A DNA stretch of 50,074 bases from Halioglobus sp. (GCA_020443325.1 JAGRIK010000179.1:1-50074); one strand, 5' to 3'; positions 1-8,304 are shown, counted from the first letter of the stretch. Notes: generated by a model not told the origin, from the sequence alone. Program-made: numbers and translations.

Positions 1-63
1 GAGTTTTTACTCTGACCCCAAACTTCCCAAACTTTCCCAAACTTCCTTACTCTGACCCCAAAT
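1..63. repeat. Palindromic-repeat arm cluster, two copies, cut by window edge
   Basis: Two same-orientation copies of a core reading TTACTCTGACCCCAAA (one near 7-22, one near 47-62) are separated by short CCCAAACTT repeats. The same core, in both orientations, forms the clusters at 3774-3926 and 5141-5318. Only the CTCTGACCCC-oriented arm is visible here, so the partner arm probably lies left of the window. The layout resembles REP/BIME-type palindromic repeats, which are often spread by RAYT-type transposases; that link is inference, as no transposase is seen in this window. Confidence 0.75.
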
Positions 64-81
64 TTATATGAGGAAAACCGC

Positions 82-555
82 GTGAAGGAACTCGAAGTTA
101 AGCAGGCTCTGCCGCAACTACAGGCCTTGCTGGACGAACGGGAGATTACTCGCGGGTTGTCGCGTTTTGCCCGTATCCTCGACACCAAGAGTTGGGACCA
201 GCTTGGTGATGTGTTTGCACAGGATATAAGTTTTGATTATGGCGCTGCTGGTGAACAGCACGGCATGACAGCACTGCGTGCCAATATGACCCGTTTTCTG
301 GATCAATGCGGCGGTACGCAGCATCTCATCGGCAGCGTACTTGTTGATGTGGATGGCGATCACGCGGTCAGCAGTTCCTACGTGCAAGCCCGGCATCAGG
401 CTGTGGGGGACACTGGTGGCAAGGTGTTCGACTCCAACGGTGAATACATTGATCGCTGGGAGCGCCGTCCGGAAGGTTGGCGTATCGTCAGGCGCGATGC
501 CAGGTGGGCCACTCTGACCGGGGATTCCAGCGTGATAGCAGGCAAGCAGAAGTAG
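82..555 (+). CDS. SnoaL-like (NTF2-fold) protein
   Basis: This 157-residue protein has the size and pattern of the SnoaL-like / NTF2 cone-fold family (SnoaL_4 type): an N-terminal helix, the segment ILDTKSWDQLGDVFAQDISF typical of the 'x-D-W-D-x-L-x-x-x-F' helix, and a C-terminal sheet ending in EGWRIVRRDARW. Family members include ketosteroid isomerase-like enzymes, hydratases and dehydrochlorinases, so the reaction cannot be named. The GTG start is chosen because AGGAAA lies 6-11 bp upstream and the domain begins at once. It stands alone on the + strand, converging on the sulfotransferase gene. A second SnoaL-like gene opens the catabolic cluster at 7725, which suggests a related metabolic role. 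Confidence 0.8.
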   Translation: MKELEVKQALPQLQALLDEREITRGLSRFARILDTKSWDQLGDVFAQDISFDYGAAGEQHGMTALRANMTRFLDQCGGTQHLIGSVLVDVDGDHAVSSSYVQARHQAVGDTGGKVFDSNGEYIDRWERRPEGWRIVRRDARWATLTGDSSVIAGKQK

Positions 556-605
556 GGCGATACTCAAGAGGCGTTGCATGCCTTTTGATAACGCCGGGCA
601 GGATG

Positions 606-620
606 ACTGTTACAAACAGT
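606..620. terminator. Possible small stem-loop between convergent genes
   Basis: ACTGTT, a 3-base loop and AACAGT form a perfect 6-bp stem in the 147-bp gap between the convergent SnoaL-like and sulfotransferase genes. There is no T-run on either side, so a classical intrinsic terminator is not supported. The position between two gene ends is the only other argument. Confidence 0.25.
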
Positions 621-702
621 AATTATCGCTGGCAGGTGGTAGTAAAGTCTGCGACGTGGGATGGGTATGTTGATGCGTGTGCCCGATTAAAGGTGGCAGT
701 AC

Positions 703-1875
703 TCAGCTCTCTATAAACGCTTCCCGGTATTCCCGAAACTGTTGTTTCAACCCCTCCTCAGTAAAGCCGAATTGTTCCAGCGTATAGGCGTGGGGTGGAC
801 GCAATTCGCGGCGGTTAAAGTCCTGCCACTGCACCATTTCAGCGCGGGCTTCCTCCGTGAGGTCCATGTTGAGAAAGCGATAGACCTTTTCTATTTCCGT
901 CAGCGGCTGATCGACCAGATCCTTGAACCAGAGATCGAGAAAGGCGGCTTCACCGAGTGCCTTGCGCACGGCCATGCTATGACGCATGCCCCTGGCAAAC
1001 TTGCGGGCCCATTGTGCGCCTACCAGTTTGGGGTCGGCGGAATCCGAGTAGATGCACCAGACACCCGCGATCAAACTCGCCAGGGACGGGATGGTCTCCA
1101 GCGGATCGCGGTGGGATTGCACCACTTTGGCATCGGGAAAGACCTTGAACACCAGATCCATATAGTGAAGGTGGTGTGGAGCCTTCAGGGTCCAGCGCTC
1201 GCCCGGCTGCCCGCTGCGCTTCTTCTGCCATTGCAGGAACTGCAACAACAGCTTCAGGTATTCGTAACCCGGCGTGTGGTCCTGCGCTTCAATCCAGGCA
1301 TCAAAACTCGGGATATTGACGAACGCCTGAATATTGAAACTGTAGAACGACTGTTCCAGCAACATGATGTCCTCGTCCGGGCCCAGGGCATCCATGGGGT
1401 GAATGGCCAACAGGTCCGGGTTGGCGTCCACCATAAACTGCATTTCCGCCTTGGCGTCCGCGATACGACGGTCGCCCGCCGCAGTAAAATCCCAATCGAG
1501 GTCGGGGCAGGGAAAGCGCACCTCATACCAAAGCGGTGCGTACATTCTGTGGTCGGCGGCGATGGTGCGGTGCAGCATGGTGGTGCCGGTGCGCGGCAGA
1601 CCGATAATAACCAGTGGTGCCGCAATAACTTCGTCTTGAATTTCTGGATACCGGGTCAGCCAGGCCTGCACCCTGAGGCGGGTGGCCAGAATATCCAGCA
1701 CGCGCTGATGCATTGCCGACCGCCCGATGTCGTTCAGGTCCGCCTCGTGCTCCAGCGACCAGAGCAGGCGTCGCAATGGCTCTTCGTGGCTGTTGTCGCC
1801 GAAGTCACTCAGGCCGTCTACCTGCCTTGCTGCGGCTATCAAGTCATCGGGGTCAAAACTCAGTTGCTCGCTCAT
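703..1875 (-). CDS. Sulfotransferase family protein
   Basis: This is a 390-residue PAPS-dependent sulfotransferase-like protein (Sulfotransfer_3 type). The 5'-phosphosulfate loop is clear at residues 92-99 (GLPRTGTT), and a 3'-phosphate-binding region appears at about 251-263 (VVQSHRDPLETIP). Enzymes of this family move sulfate from PAPS to alcohols or sugars; the acceptor is unknown. The ATG at 1875 is preceded by AGGAG and overlaps the upstream DUF1214 stop as ATGA, so the two genes are translationally coupled. An upstream extension in the same frame would run through the DUF1214 gene and is rejected. There is no sulfate-activation gene nearby. Confidence 0.85.
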   Translation of the reverse strand: MSEQLSFDPDDLIAAARQVDGLSDFGDNSHEEPLRRLLWSLEHEADLNDIGRSAMHQRVLDILATRLRVQAWLTRYPEIQDEVIAAPLVIIGLPRTGTTMLHRTIAADHRMYAPLWYEVRFPCPDLDWDFTAAGDRRIADAKAEMQFMVDANPDLLAIHPMDALGPDEDIMLLEQSFYSFNIQAFVNIPSFDAWIEAQDHTPGYEYLKLLLQFLQWQKKRSGQPGERWTLKAPHHLHYMDLVFKVFPDAKVVQSHRDPLETIPSLASLIAGVWCIYSDSADPKLVGAQWARKFARGMRHSMAVRKALGEAAFLDLWFKDLVDQPLTEIEKVYRFLNMDLTEEARAEMVQWQDFNRRELRPPHAYTLEQFGFTEEGLKQQFREYREAFIES

Positions 1876-2999
1876 GCAGTCTTCTCCTGTTGCAGGTCTG
1901 AAATCGCCACGACTCGTGTGTGTACTGGCGGCTTGTCTGCGGCTTCCACATAGCGCAACAACATGGAACCACAGCGATGACCTGCGGTGCCGAGCCAGTT
2001 GGGATAGGCCTCGCCGGGATCTTCCGCGCTGATCACAATGCACACACTGCCATCGTTGCAAAGCGCTGCGCGATGCTTGTTGGTGTGCACCTGGTGGTGG
2101 CGATAATCCAGTGATTCCATCCAGTAATTGGACAACTGCAGATTCCAGGTGCGGCACTGCACAGGCGGGCTAAACTCCACCACCAGCGCCTGCCCCGGTT
2201 CGAGCTGCCAGTAGCTGTTGTGGTAATAAATAGCGGGGTCGCCGCCGGCACGCAGGCACATTTTCTGGTCATTGGGTGGCAGCTTGTTGATGTGCCCGGC
2301 AAAGGTCTGCATCCAGTTATGGAACAGGCCGGCGGTCCCGCTGACGAATGGCACCACGCCCGCCAGTTGGCCGGCAAAGGTGGCGGGATCGAGTATTGCG
2401 CTATCTTGCGGATCGAGGCATTCAATCGCCAGTTCGGCTTTCTTCTCATTGGCCCGATCCCGGAATGTCTGGCGTACCAGCAGATTATCGGTCGCCGCAG
2501 TCATCGGTAACCAGTTGCCAGCATGCTCCGACGCAGACACCATCAACTCGAAATTACCCTGTTCATCGATATCCAGGTCCGCGAGCTCGACATGCCCGGT
2601 GGGGGCCATATTTCCCTCGCCCGCGAAGGATCCCGCCTTCGTTTCGATACTGAGGTAGTCAACGCTGCCTCGATTGCCGCGAATGCGATATTCGTGGCGG
2701 CCGTCCACCGCGCAGTTCTGGTAGAAATTGTCCGGATTGTCGTTGCCGATCTTCGCCGTTTCATGCGACAGGGCGTAGAACTGCGGGTACTGCGGATCGT
2801 TAAACTCTATTTGCTTTTCAAGGCCCAGTCGCAACAGGCGCGTCAGGTAGCGAAAGCCCTCGGCCCGCGTTAACGGATCATTGGGTACACCGGATGCCAG
2901 CACATGCGCCCCGGCGGCTTTCAAGCCATCGCAGAATTCGTTCCAGAGCTCGCCATTGAGCAGCTTTTCTTCGGGAGGTGATTGCGCCATGAGATTCAT
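1872..2999 (-). CDS. DUF1214 domain-containing protein
   Basis: This protein of about 375 residues resembles the DUF1214 family in its C-terminal half: aromatic-rich strands around YYHNSYWQLEPGQALVVEF, then CRTWNLQLSNYWMESLDYR. The N-terminal part is helical and carries an aromatic stretch (QYPQFYALSHETAKIGNDNP). The biochemical role of DUF1214 is not established; members occur beside catabolic and lipid-type genes. The start is uncertain: ATG at 2999 or 2990, or TTG at 3029, and none has a strong ribosome-binding site. The 3' end overlaps the sulfotransferase start by 4 bp, so the pair forms a two-gene operon and the two products may act on the same compound. Confidence 0.7.
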   Translation of the reverse strand: MNLMAQSPPEEKLLNGELWNEFCDGLKAAGAHVLASGVPNDPLTRAEGFRYLTRLLRLGLEKQIEFNDPQYPQFYALSHETAKIGNDNPDNFYQNCAVDGRHEYRIRGNRGSVDYLSIETKAGSFAGEGNMAPTGHVELADLDIDEQGNFELMVSASEHAGNWLPMTAATDNLLVRQTFRDRANEKKAELAIECLDPQDSAILDPATFAGQLAGVVPFVSGTAGLFHNWMQTFAGHINKLPPNDQKMCLRAGGDPAIYYHNSYWQLEPGQALVVEFSPPVQCRTWNLQLSNYWMESLDYRHHQVHTNKHRAALCNDGSVCIVISAEDPGEAYPNWLGTAGHRCGSMLLRYVEAADKPPVHTRVVAISDLQQEKTA

Positions 3000-3183
3000 T
3001 CGTCCACTGCGGGGCTTCCAGTATCGCAAAGTGCGGCACGAAGTACAGCAATCCCGAAGCGTGCCGCCTCAGGGGAACTGAAACAACGCACCAGAATTCC
3101 GACTGGCGCCCATTTCAACAACCTGGGATGGACAAATGTCATAGTGTCGACTTAACTGGGAATTAGTGTGTGGAGGATAGGTT

Positions 3184-3801
3184 ATGCATCTTGAGTATGG
3201 ACTTCCAGTATCCCCAGCCCCAATAGAACGCAGCCGTGGCAAAGATCCGCTGTTGCTGACCGTGTTTTTCGCTCTCTTCTTCGTCGCGGCACCACTACGG
3301 GCCGCGCTGATGCCCGTTACCACGGACGTTCTCAATGAGCAACGCGCGAAATGGGCCCTGAGTGGTATTGCCAGCTATATCTACGAGGGCAGCGCGGAAT
3401 GCTTCTGCCTGCCGGACTTTGTCGCGCCACACAGGGTTACGGTCGCCAACGGTGTAGTCACGGAACTGCTATTTGCCGACACACTGTTGCCGGACGCCAA
3501 CCCCGGCAGCCAGTATGCCTATCTCCCTGTAGAGGACTTTTTTGATCTGCTCCAGGCCAGGATCGATAACAACTGGGTGAGGGTGGAGGCTATGTTTGAT
3601 CCAACGCTGGGATATCCTTTGCAGTTTTACACGGATTTCTCGGAACAACTCGCAGACGAGGAATATGGTTTCAGGATACATTCACTTTTTCCAGTGACAG
3701 TTCCATCGCCCGGCACCCTGCCATTACTGCTGCTGTCACTGGCGGGAGTCCATGGCTTTCGGCGCAGATATTTGGATATTTGGGGTCAGAGTAAAAACTA
3801 A
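3184..3801 (+). CDS. Secreted DUF6174-like protein with PEP-CTERM-type sorting signal
   Basis: This 205-residue protein has a hydrophobic N-terminal segment (about 22-41, ending PLRA) fitting a signal peptide. Its middle domain resembles DUF6174: KWALSGIASYIYEG, then CFC, then VTVANGVVTEL. The C-terminus has the tripartite exosortase signal: VPSPGTLP at 173-180, a hydrophobic helix at about 179-191, then RRR at 193-195. The motif has PSP instead of PEP. XrtA, encoded at the other end of the window, is the likely processing enzyme. The start is firm: GGAGGA lies 6 bp before the ATG. The last residues (DIWGQSKN) and the stop come from the adjoining 52-bp repeat, leaving an unusually long tail after the basic cluster. 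Confidence 0.75.
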   Translation: MHLEYGLPVSPAPIERSRGKDPLLLTVFFALFFVAAPLRAALMPVTTDVLNEQRAKWALSGIASYIYEGSAECFCLPDFVAPHRVTVANGVVTELLFADTLLPDANPGSQYAYLPVEDFFDLLQARIDNNWVRVEAMFDPTLGYPLQFYTDFSEQLADEEYGFRIHSLFPVTVPSPGTLPLLLLSLAGVHGFRRRYLDIWGQSKN

Positions 3802-3926
3802 ACGTTCCATCCTCTTGCCTGCAAGGGATATTTGGGGTCAGAGTAAAAACTAAACGTTCCATCCTCTTGCCTGCAAGTAGCGCGAGTTTTTACTCTGACC
3901 CCAAATATCCCAAATATCCCAAATAT
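3774..3926. repeat. Palindromic repeat cluster with exact 52-bp tandem duplication
   Basis: Two identical 52-bp units (3774-3825 and 3826-3877) begin GGATATTTGGGGTCAGAG and end CTTGCCTGCAAG. They are followed by the linker TAGCGC and an inverted copy of the first 26 bp (3885-3910), so the second unit and the inverted arm can form a long hairpin. Extra partial copies of CCCAAATAT extend to about 3926. The first unit overlaps the end of the PEP-CTERM-type gene and supplies its stop codon. A sister cluster with the same order of parts lies at 5141-5318. This is REP/BIME-like architecture. Confidence 0.9.
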
Positions 3927-4086
3927 CTGACGTTAGTATCGTTGACGTTTTCTTATTGTAATCCCAACGGAAAAACCGTATTAATCCAACTAAAATATGC
4001 GCAGGAAATAGCTGTACGCTTCAAGAGTGCGGTGGCTGGATGATGGCGTCTTGTCGCGCGGTAGGTAGATCACGGGAAGCTGTTGC

Positions 4087-5142
4087 ATGGTTAAAGCAAA
4101 TAGGGGTATTTACGGGACTTCGTTTTCGGCAGTGCGGTTTATAGCCGCTTCTCCCGTACTGGCAGGTATTAGCCTGGCTGCTATCGCGTATCTGCTCTGG
4201 TGGGTGCTGGAACGATGGGCGGCTCTGCTTGGTGCCGCTTCTCCTCAACCTGCGCGAGACGGTATGTTTGTCGTGCTGTTGTCAGTCCAGATGGGGTATT
4301 TCGTTTCAGTGGTACCATTGCTTCGCCGTGCAGGCCGGCAGTGCATTGAGCAGCTGCGCCCACTGCTACATTCATCTGAGCCGACCCAGGATGATCTCAT
4401 CGTGCGTTTCTCTACAACCCGGCCTCTGGTATTGCCGCTCGCAGCAGTTGCTGGGGCGATTCTTGCGGTTGGCTTGCAGGAAGCACAATTTAGTCGTTTC
4501 TCGGCGTGGCTCGGTGATCCCGATGCCGCACTTGGTGAAATGTTTACCGTGCTGATGGCGTGGACTACCTGGTCAATTGGTCTCTCTGCTGTGGTCGTTG
4601 TGATAAGTGATGTTTCAGCAATGCGCAGATTAGGACTAAGTTATGTCACCATAGATTTGTTACGTATTGAGCAACTGGCAGCATTTTCTCGCTATGGATT
4701 GCATCTTGCGGGTGCCGTAGTCGGCTTGATGGTGCTGTGGTCTGTCATCCTCGTGCTTATCACATCCCTGATCGGGAGTACGATGACGGAGAGAACGGGT
4801 TATGTCGGCATTGTGATGGTCGTTACCTATATATGCCTATCGATAACCGTATTCATCTATCCACAGTTGGGTATACGCGAGCGTGTGCGCTCCGAGAAAG
4901 CACGCCTGAATGAGCAACTGACTTCGCTTCTGCCGACTTCCCACCAGACTGTTGAGTGGGCACGGGTTGACCCACAGCGATTGGCGGCCTTGCTGAGCAC
5001 CAAAGCTGATATTCAGTCCGTGTCGGAGTGGCCCACCGGGGAGCTAACACGTTTGCGACTAGCATTTTACCTGCTTGTTCCGCTACTTTCGTGGAGCGCA
5101 GCCGCGCTGGTAGAGGAGTTGGTTTCCCGCCTGCTATCCTGA
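4087..5142 (+). CDS. Multi-pass membrane protein of unknown function
   Basis: I do not recognise this 351-residue protein. About six or seven hydrophobic helices are visible: near 18-42, 58-80, 110-130, 150-177, 203-230, 235-258 and 325-345. A cytoplasmic-type loop of about 60 residues lies between the sixth and last helix (RERVRSEKARLNEQLTSLLP and following). It has no obvious transporter, kinase or peptidase motif. The ATG is preceded by only a weak GGGAAG. It is a lone gene between two related palindromic repeat clusters, and its TGA stop sits exactly at the junction with the right-hand cluster. That position suggests either insertion of the repeats at gene borders or movement of the gene as cargo. 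Confidence 0.65.
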   Translation: MVKANRGIYGTSFSAVRFIAASPVLAGISLAAIAYLLWWVLERWAALLGAASPQPARDGMFVVLLSVQMGYFVSVVPLLRRAGRQCIEQLRPLLHSSEPTQDDLIVRFSTTRPLVLPLAAVAGAILAVGLQEAQFSRFSAWLGDPDAALGEMFTVLMAWTTWSIGLSAVVVVISDVSAMRRLGLSYVTIDLLRIEQLAAFSRYGLHLAGAVVGLMVLWSVILVLITSLIGSTMTERTGYVGIVMVVTYICLSITVFIYPQLGIRERVRSEKARLNEQLTSLLPTSHQTVEWARVDPQRLAALLSTKADIQSVSEWPTGELTRLRLAFYLLVPLLSWSAAALVEELVSRLLS

Positions 5143-5318
5143 TATTTGGGATATTTGGGATATTTGGGGTCAGAGTAAAAACTAAACGCTCCATCCTCTT
5201 GCCTGCATGAATATTTGGGGTCAGAGTAAAAACTAAATGCTCCATCCTCTTGCCTGCATGTAGCGTGAGTTTTTACTCTGACCCCAAATATTCAGTTTTT
5301 ACTCTGACCCCAAATATT
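5141..5318. repeat. Palindromic repeat cluster, sister of the 3774-3926 cluster
   Basis: The order of parts matches the cluster at 3774: tandem ATATTTGGG copies (5142-5160), two near-identical units of 52 and 51 bp (5158-5209 and 5210-5260) ending CTTGCCTGCATG, the linker TAGCGT, then two inverted arms (5267-5292 and 5293-5318). Differences from the first cluster are single bases (ACGCTCC or ATGCTCC against ACGTTCC) plus the extra inverted arm. The left edge coincides with the stop codon of the membrane-protein gene. Confidence 0.9.
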
Positions 5319-5447
5319 ACGCTTCTTGTCAATCACAGGCAGAATATGCCCAGCCTCTTCGCTACCGACAGCGGTTGTTGATTCTGCGGTGCGGCATTCC
5401 TGGATGTGCGTTCGGATGGCCTCGCGCAAGCTTAGCCGGAATCTCAA
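5292..5447 (-). other. Short open frame ending inside repeat; doubtful 51-residue ORF
   Basis: After the stop of the DUF188 gene, the same minus frame stays open for more than 50 codons and ends at a TGA inside the repeat cluster. From a TTG at 5447 it reads as a basic, helix-like peptide (LSLREAIRTHIQECRTAEST) followed by a tail ending IWGQSKN, the same repeat-encoded ending as the PEP-CTERM-type protein at 3184. There is no ribosome-binding site. It could be the remnant of a gene end captured by the repeat, or chance. The whole 311-bp gap 5143-5453 otherwise holds only the repeat cluster. Confidence 0.2.
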
Positions 5448-5453
5448 ATAGAA

Positions 5454-5900
5454 CTAGCGGATTGCACCAAGTAACCGGTCCAACTGATTGGCAAACTTTA
5501 ACTTGTCCTGATTATTCAGGGGCGGTGGGCCACCCGACTGCATGCCACTGGAACGCATGGTGTCCAGGAAGTCGCGCATGTTCAGGCGCGGCTTGATATT
5601 GTCGGCGGTGAGGCGCTCGCCGCGGGCGCTCAGGACATGCGCACCCTTGGCGATGACTTCAGCCGCCAACGGAATATCGCTGGTGATCACCAGGTCCCCG
5701 GGCATGGTTAACTTGACGATTTCATCGTCCGCCACGTCAAAACCCGAACTCACCTGCAGCATGCGGATATTGGCATGCGGGGGTGTGGGCAGGGCATGGT
5801 TGGCAACCAGGGTGAGTTGCAAGCCAGTGCGCTGCGCTGCCCGGAACAGGATGTCCTTTATCGCACCCGGGCAGGCATCGGCATCCACCCAAATCTTCAT
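5454..5900 (-). CDS. YaiI/YqxD family DUF188 protein
   Basis: This 148-residue protein matches the DUF188 (YaiI/YqxD) family across its full usual length. It opens with [20 protein letters not shown], then has the acidic [14 protein letters not shown] segment and the basic-polar R-G-E-R-L-T-x-x-N block, and ends with a proline-rich stretch before the C-terminal helix. The fold is PIN/Toprim-like with a conserved acidic cluster (Asp6, Asp8 and the later ITSD aspartate), so a nuclease activity is often proposed but is not established. A strong AGGAGG precedes the ATG at 5900. It lies downstream of the MFS gene on the same strand with a gap of about 75 bp and may be co-transcribed. Confidence 0.85.
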   Translation of the reverse strand: MKIWVDADACPGAIKDILFRAAQRTGLQLTLVANHALPTPPHANIRMLQVSSGFDVADDEIVKLTMPGDLVITSDIPLAAEVIAKGAHVLSARGERLTADNIKPRLNMRDFLDTMRSSGMQSGGPPPLNNQDKLKFANQLDRLLGAIR

Positions 5901-5974
5901 GTCACATTCCTCCTGTGAGTCTTCTGCTGTGCCATGAGGGAATGCTGGCAAACGCCAGCGCTGGCAGGGTGTCT

Positions 5975-7246
5975 CTACAGCGAGCGACTGCGCACCACCA
6001 GCGCCCAGACAAACACCACGCTGTTCAAAATTCCGAACAGTACAAATGGCGCTGAGGGCCCAATATTGGCGAACAACCACCCGCCGCCCGCTGTTCCGAT
6101 TAATATGCCCACAGCCCCGGATACGCCGAACAGGCCGATAATAGACCCTCGACGCTGCGCCGGAGCCCGCTCGCCCACCAACGCCTGGCTGCTGACAAAC
6201 GCGCTGATCTCGGCAACACCCATCACACCCAGCAACGCCATAACCCAGGGCGCTGTCGGGTCTTCGACAAAGAATATTGACAGATAGACTGCCGCTGCCA
6301 GACCAGCGGCCATGGCTACCGCCGTGACCCGCGTCACCTTGTCACTGATATATCCCATCAGGAGGGAGCCGACCAGGGCACCGCCCACCACAGCCATTAC
6401 CCTGGGTACCGCCAGCTGGAACATCGCTTCGCTAGGCTCCAGTCCCATTACGCCGGTGCCAAACTGCACCAGCCAGAGACTCATGAAGGCCCCCGTAACC
6501 GCGAGATCACCGCGCGAAATAAACGCCGCCCCGTAAGACAGCGCAATGCCCGCATTCCGCGAGGCCTTCGCACCCTCGCGCAACATATCCAGTATTGACT
6601 CGCGCGCCACGCTGGACGCACGTTCTACGTGGGGAGCCAGGCCAAAGGCAACGACGATAGCGGCGACAACGCCCAGTGCACCGGCGCTGGCAAACGTGAT
6701 GCGCTGCGCAGCGAGTTCATCAAAGCCCTGGTCGACAAACAGCTTGGGGAGTGCGCCGAGCAGCGGTGGCAGAAAAGCACCGAGTGTGGCGATTAGACCC
6801 TGCAGGCCGTTTGCCTTGCCGCGGGTGGAATCGCGTGAATAGTCGGCGATCACGGTTACCATCATGCCGATCATCGCGGCGCTGCCGAATGCGACAATGA
6901 TGCGGTAGACAATCAATTCGGCGATGCTGTCGGCGTGAGGGTAGAGAGTAAATCCTGTAGCAGTGGCCAGAAGCCCAAAGACGTACACGGGCTTGCGCCC
7001 GACGCGATCCGCCAGTGCCCCCATAATTCCCATGAGTACGATGAGGATGACTTCCTGCATCGCGCTCAGGTAACCGGTCAGCATGGCTTGTTCCGCAGGT
7101 GGGATCTCCATCACCTGCAGCAGGCCTGGCTGCAGCATGGCCAGGGCGCCTGCGTAACTTGAGGACACGAAAGCTGCGATGAAATAGGCTATCAGGTGGT
7201 GACGTTTTACGCCGTCGCTGAGGTCGATACCTAAAAAACGGTTCAT
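5975..7246 (-). CDS. MFS transporter
   Basis: This 423-residue protein has the twelve-helix pattern of the major facilitator superfamily. The loop 2-3 signature is visible as [16 protein letters not shown], with a related [17 protein letters not shown] region after helix 4 and [11 protein letters not shown] in the second half. The substrate cannot be told. The start has AGGA about 9 bp upstream (minus strand). The neighbouring catabolic genes on the opposite strand suggest uptake or efflux of an organic substrate or product. A stem-loop (GCTGGC, AAAC, GCCAGC at 5944-5959) lies between it and the DUF188 gene but has no T-run. Confidence 0.85.
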   Translation of the reverse strand: MNRFLGIDLSDGVKRHHLIAYFIAAFVSSSYAGALAMLQPGLLQVMEIPPAEQAMLTGYLSAMQEVILIVLMGIMGALADRVGRKPVYVFGLLATATGFTLYPHADSIAELIVYRIIVAFGSAAMIGMMVTVIADYSRDSTRGKANGLQGLIATLGAFLPPLLGALPKLFVDQGFDELAAQRITFASAGALGVVAAIVVAFGLAPHVERASSVARESILDMLREGAKASRNAGIALSYGAAFISRGDLAVTGAFMSLWLVQFGTGVMGLEPSEAMFQLAVPRVMAVVGGALVGSLLMGYISDKVTRVTAVAMAAGLAAAVYLSIFFVEDPTAPWVMALLGVMGVAEISAFVSSQALVGERAPAQRRGSIIGLFGVSGAVGILIGTAGGGWLFANIGPSAPFVLFGILNSVVFVWALVVRSRSL

Positions 7247-7724
7247 GCTGGTAATCCTGTGAGCGCGCTGCGTCTGTTTACGCTCATAGGCACTGCATGT
7301 GCACGCTGTTTTTATAATGGCCCAAAATCATATCATTAGAGTATTACTGAAAGAAGGCCTGTCTGCTTGGCGTTATACCGCTGCCCGCGCAGAATCGGTA
7401 TCAACGACCAGCCTTGCCAGGTTTCTGCTGTTCTCGCCTGCGCTACAACTATTCTCCGCAGCTTCTACACCAACGGTGGGTGTTGCAAATGGTGCCGTTC
7501 TGGTTGAACGAGGGAATAAGGTGTGAGAAGTTGAACCAGGGCAGCGACCTGATCAGGGTTTGGAGCATGGATGATCTGATCGAAGTGGCTTAAACTCTTT
7601 ACCCGTCGTGATCGCCATGGCCTGGCAAACCCAACTGCCGCTTGAGGCTCGATGGTGTCGGGCGTGATGCCTGTTTCCTGTTCTGTTTTCGATTGCAGAG
7701 AACCTTTCTCAATAGGAAGAAGCT
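7247..7724. other. 478-bp divergent intergenic region
   Basis: This gap separates the minus-strand MFS gene from the + strand catabolic cluster, so promoters for both should lie here. A TATAAT at 7313-7318 is present but no fitting -35 box stands 16-18 bp upstream. A + strand frame stays open from 7351 to 7593 but has its first ATG only at 7489 and no ribosome-binding site, so I do not call it. A good AGGAAGA (7714-7720) serves the next gene. Confidence 0.5.
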
Positions 7725-8183
7725 ATGACTACAAGAACGCTCGAACAACGCATTTCCGATCTGGAAGACCTCTCGGCGATAGAGCAGTTACGTCACCGCT
7801 ACTGGTTGGCGCTGATGGATAAAAAAGTCGATGAGTTGTTGGACTGTTTTGCCGAAGATGCCCGCCTTGAATACGGTTTCGGGATTGTCCTCGAAGGTAA
7901 GGCGGCTATTGATGAGTTTTTTCAGGGTCTGCTGAAAGCACCCGATCTGATCCGGCAGGTTCCCCGCGGTGCCAATCGGCAGATCACCCTGATCGACCCG
8001 GAGACTGCCAAAGGGCGTTGGCTCGTGGAGGTGGTGGTAGTACGCGAAAGCCAGGAGAAGGGGACGCGTATCGGCGTGCAGTACTTTGAAGACTATCGCA
8101 AGGTTGCAGGGCACTGGAGAATTGCGACGATGAAGAACGACTATCTCTCATTCGAATCTGTCGAACTAAAAGATGGGCCCTGA
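7725..8183 (+). CDS. SnoaL-like (NTF2-fold) protein, first gene of catabolic cluster
   Basis: This 152-residue SnoaL-like protein begins with the common helix LEDLSAIEQLRHRYWLALMDKK and the DCFAEDARLEYG segment, and ends with a sheet containing GHWRIATMKNDYLSFE. It is similar in architecture to the product of the gene at 82 but clearly distinct in sequence. Roles in the family range from isomerase and hydratase to non-catalytic binding. AGGAAGA sits 4 bp upstream of the ATG. Being directly ahead of the SDR, LLM, hydratase and kinase genes on the same strand, it most likely acts on an intermediate of that pathway. Confidence 0.8.
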   Translation: MTTRTLEQRISDLEDLSAIEQLRHRYWLALMDKKVDELLDCFAEDARLEYGFGIVLEGKAAIDEFFQGLLKAPDLIRQVPRGANRQITLIDPETAKGRWLVEVVVVRESQEKGTRIGVQYFEDYRKVAGHWRIATMKNDYLSFESVELKDGP

Positions 8184-8208
8184 ACACCCGGGTAGCGCTA
8201 CCATGTTC
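8182..8208 (+). terminator. Stem-loop just after the SnoaL-like gene
   Basis: A perfect 12-bp palindrome (GGTAGCGCTACC, 8191-8202) is flanked by pairing GAACA and TGTTC, giving an extended hairpin that starts at the stop codon. No T-run follows. It may slow transcription or protect the mRNA end rather than act as an intrinsic terminator. Confidence 0.3.
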
Positions 8209-8304
8209 CACACGCCGTGGTTTGTTGCTATGACCTTCGCGATAAGCGATTGAGAGCCGAACAGGTAGCGTTACTGGCACACAATAAAATCAGGAGAGAA
8301 CCAC

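Noticed and set aside
742..1953. Long + strand open frame of about 400 codons
   Set aside because: Lies antisense to the sulfotransferase gene, which has clear motifs, a ribosome-binding site and coupling to its neighbour.
3069..3335. 88-codon minus-strand frame upstream of the DUF1214 gene
   Set aside because: Overlaps the signal-peptide region of the PEP-CTERM-type gene, whose start has a strong ribosome-binding site; no domain seen.
3774..3877. Possible CRISPR-like tandem repeat
   Set aside because: Only two exact 52-bp units directly abutting, no spacers, followed by an inverted arm; this is a palindromic repeat cluster.
7313..7318. TATAAT box
   Set aside because: No -35-like hexamer at 16-18 bp; one hexamer alone is not evidence of a promoter.
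7299..7526. 75-codon + strand open frame in the gap before the catabolic cluster
   Set aside because: No ribosome-binding site, no recognisable domain, and composition unlike the neighbouring genes.
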